From positions 1 through 5,909 of the forward strand of contig CAIPGD010000573.1 of NCBI GenBank assembly GCA_903864485.1: a stretch of DNA of 5,909 nucleotides. Reading direction: 5' to 3'. The stretch's first letter is position 1, and each line of letters begins with the position of its first letter. This document shows, piece by piece, positions 5,844 to 5,909 of the stretch. A program made the translations under genes and the position numbers. Below the pieces are notes generated by a model, which saw only the letters and a program-made list of their open reading frames with translations, ran no database searches and was not told where the DNA came from. The DNA is from an uncultured bacterium (lineage in GTDB: Bacteria; Pseudomonadota; Gammaproteobacteria; Burkholderiales; Burkholderiaceae_E).

Positions 5844-5909
5844 TCAATGCTTAATAATATAAAGATCTTTGCTGCGAAAACGATCCATGACGTTCTCGGT
5901 GGAATAACC
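5844..5909 (-). CDS. oppA: C-terminal end of an OppA-like periplasmic oligopeptide-binding protein (5' part outside window)
   Basis: The last 21 codons before TGA read GYSTENVMDRFRSKDLYIIKH. This is too short to be a gene by itself, but it aligns with the C-terminus of enterobacterial OppA, which as I recall begins GYTGKDPLDN and ends NMYIVKH: both start G-Y-S/T, and both end with a basic residue, D/N, L/M, Y-I, a hydrophobic residue and K-H. The frame is open to the window edge. Position immediately upstream of oppB on the same strand is the canonical place for oppA. The full protein would be secreted to the periplasm and deliver peptides to OppBC. The AT-rich codon use here contrasts with the GC-rich genes around it but spans too few codons to interpret. 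Confidence 0.8.
   Translation of the reverse strand, partial: GYSTENVMDRFRSKDLYIIKH

Noticed and set aside
5861..5870. Ten-base palindrome AAAGATCTTT.
   Set aside because: It lies within the oppA coding end, is simple and short, and has no supporting context.
5844..5880. AT-rich stretch resembling a promoter -10 (TATATT, TATTAT) upstream of oppB.
   Set aside because: It encodes the conserved OppA C-terminus, and no good -35 lies at the right distance; the composition is explained by coding for K, D, L, Y and I.

Overview
This window holds the tail of an oligopeptide (Opp) ABC transporter operon followed, on the same strand, by a LytS/AlgZ-type histidine kinase and an AlgR/LytR-type response regulator. 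Every gene reads on the minus strand, so transcription runs from high to low coordinates. The order is oppA (last 21 codons only, 5844-5909), oppB (4860-5780), oppC (3976-4860), a fused oppD-oppF ATPase (1907-3976), sensor kinase (463-1767) and response regulator (1-407, cut by the window edge). Coding density is high and I see no RNA genes, insertion sequences, CRISPR arrays or integration sites.

The organism is most likely a Gram-negative proteobacterium, gamma or beta, with fairly GC-rich DNA. The Opp proteins resemble the enterobacterial OppABCDF proteins along their whole length as I recall them: OppB has the same length (306 aa) and the same EAA-loop and C-terminal sequence, OppC ends in the same DPKDR, and the OppA remnant ends in the same YI-hydrophobic-KH. 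No finer taxonomic placement is justified.

The transporter works as follows. OppA captures peptides in the periplasm, OppB and OppC form the channel, and the two ATPase halves, here one 689-aa chain, power import. oppB/oppC and oppC/oppDF each overlap by one base (TGATG), which suggests translational coupling. A 63-nt spacer with overlapping inverted repeats separates oppA from oppB. A 139-nt spacer separates oppDF from the kinase. The kinase has its own good ribosome binding site and may be in the same transcript. The kinase and regulator form an evident two-component pair, and their position makes a link to peptide uptake plausible but unproven.

The less expected features are the OppD-OppF fusion across a hexapeptide-repeat linker, the Pro-rich repeat and acidic/His-rich stretch in the kinase sensor region, and three short tandem repeats with units of 12, 15 and 18 bp, two inside genes and one just before the regulator start. 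I do not see convincing evidence for a wholly new system. The most unusual element is the combination of a fused Opp importer with a dedicated LytS/AlgR-like pair carrying an unfamiliar sensor region.
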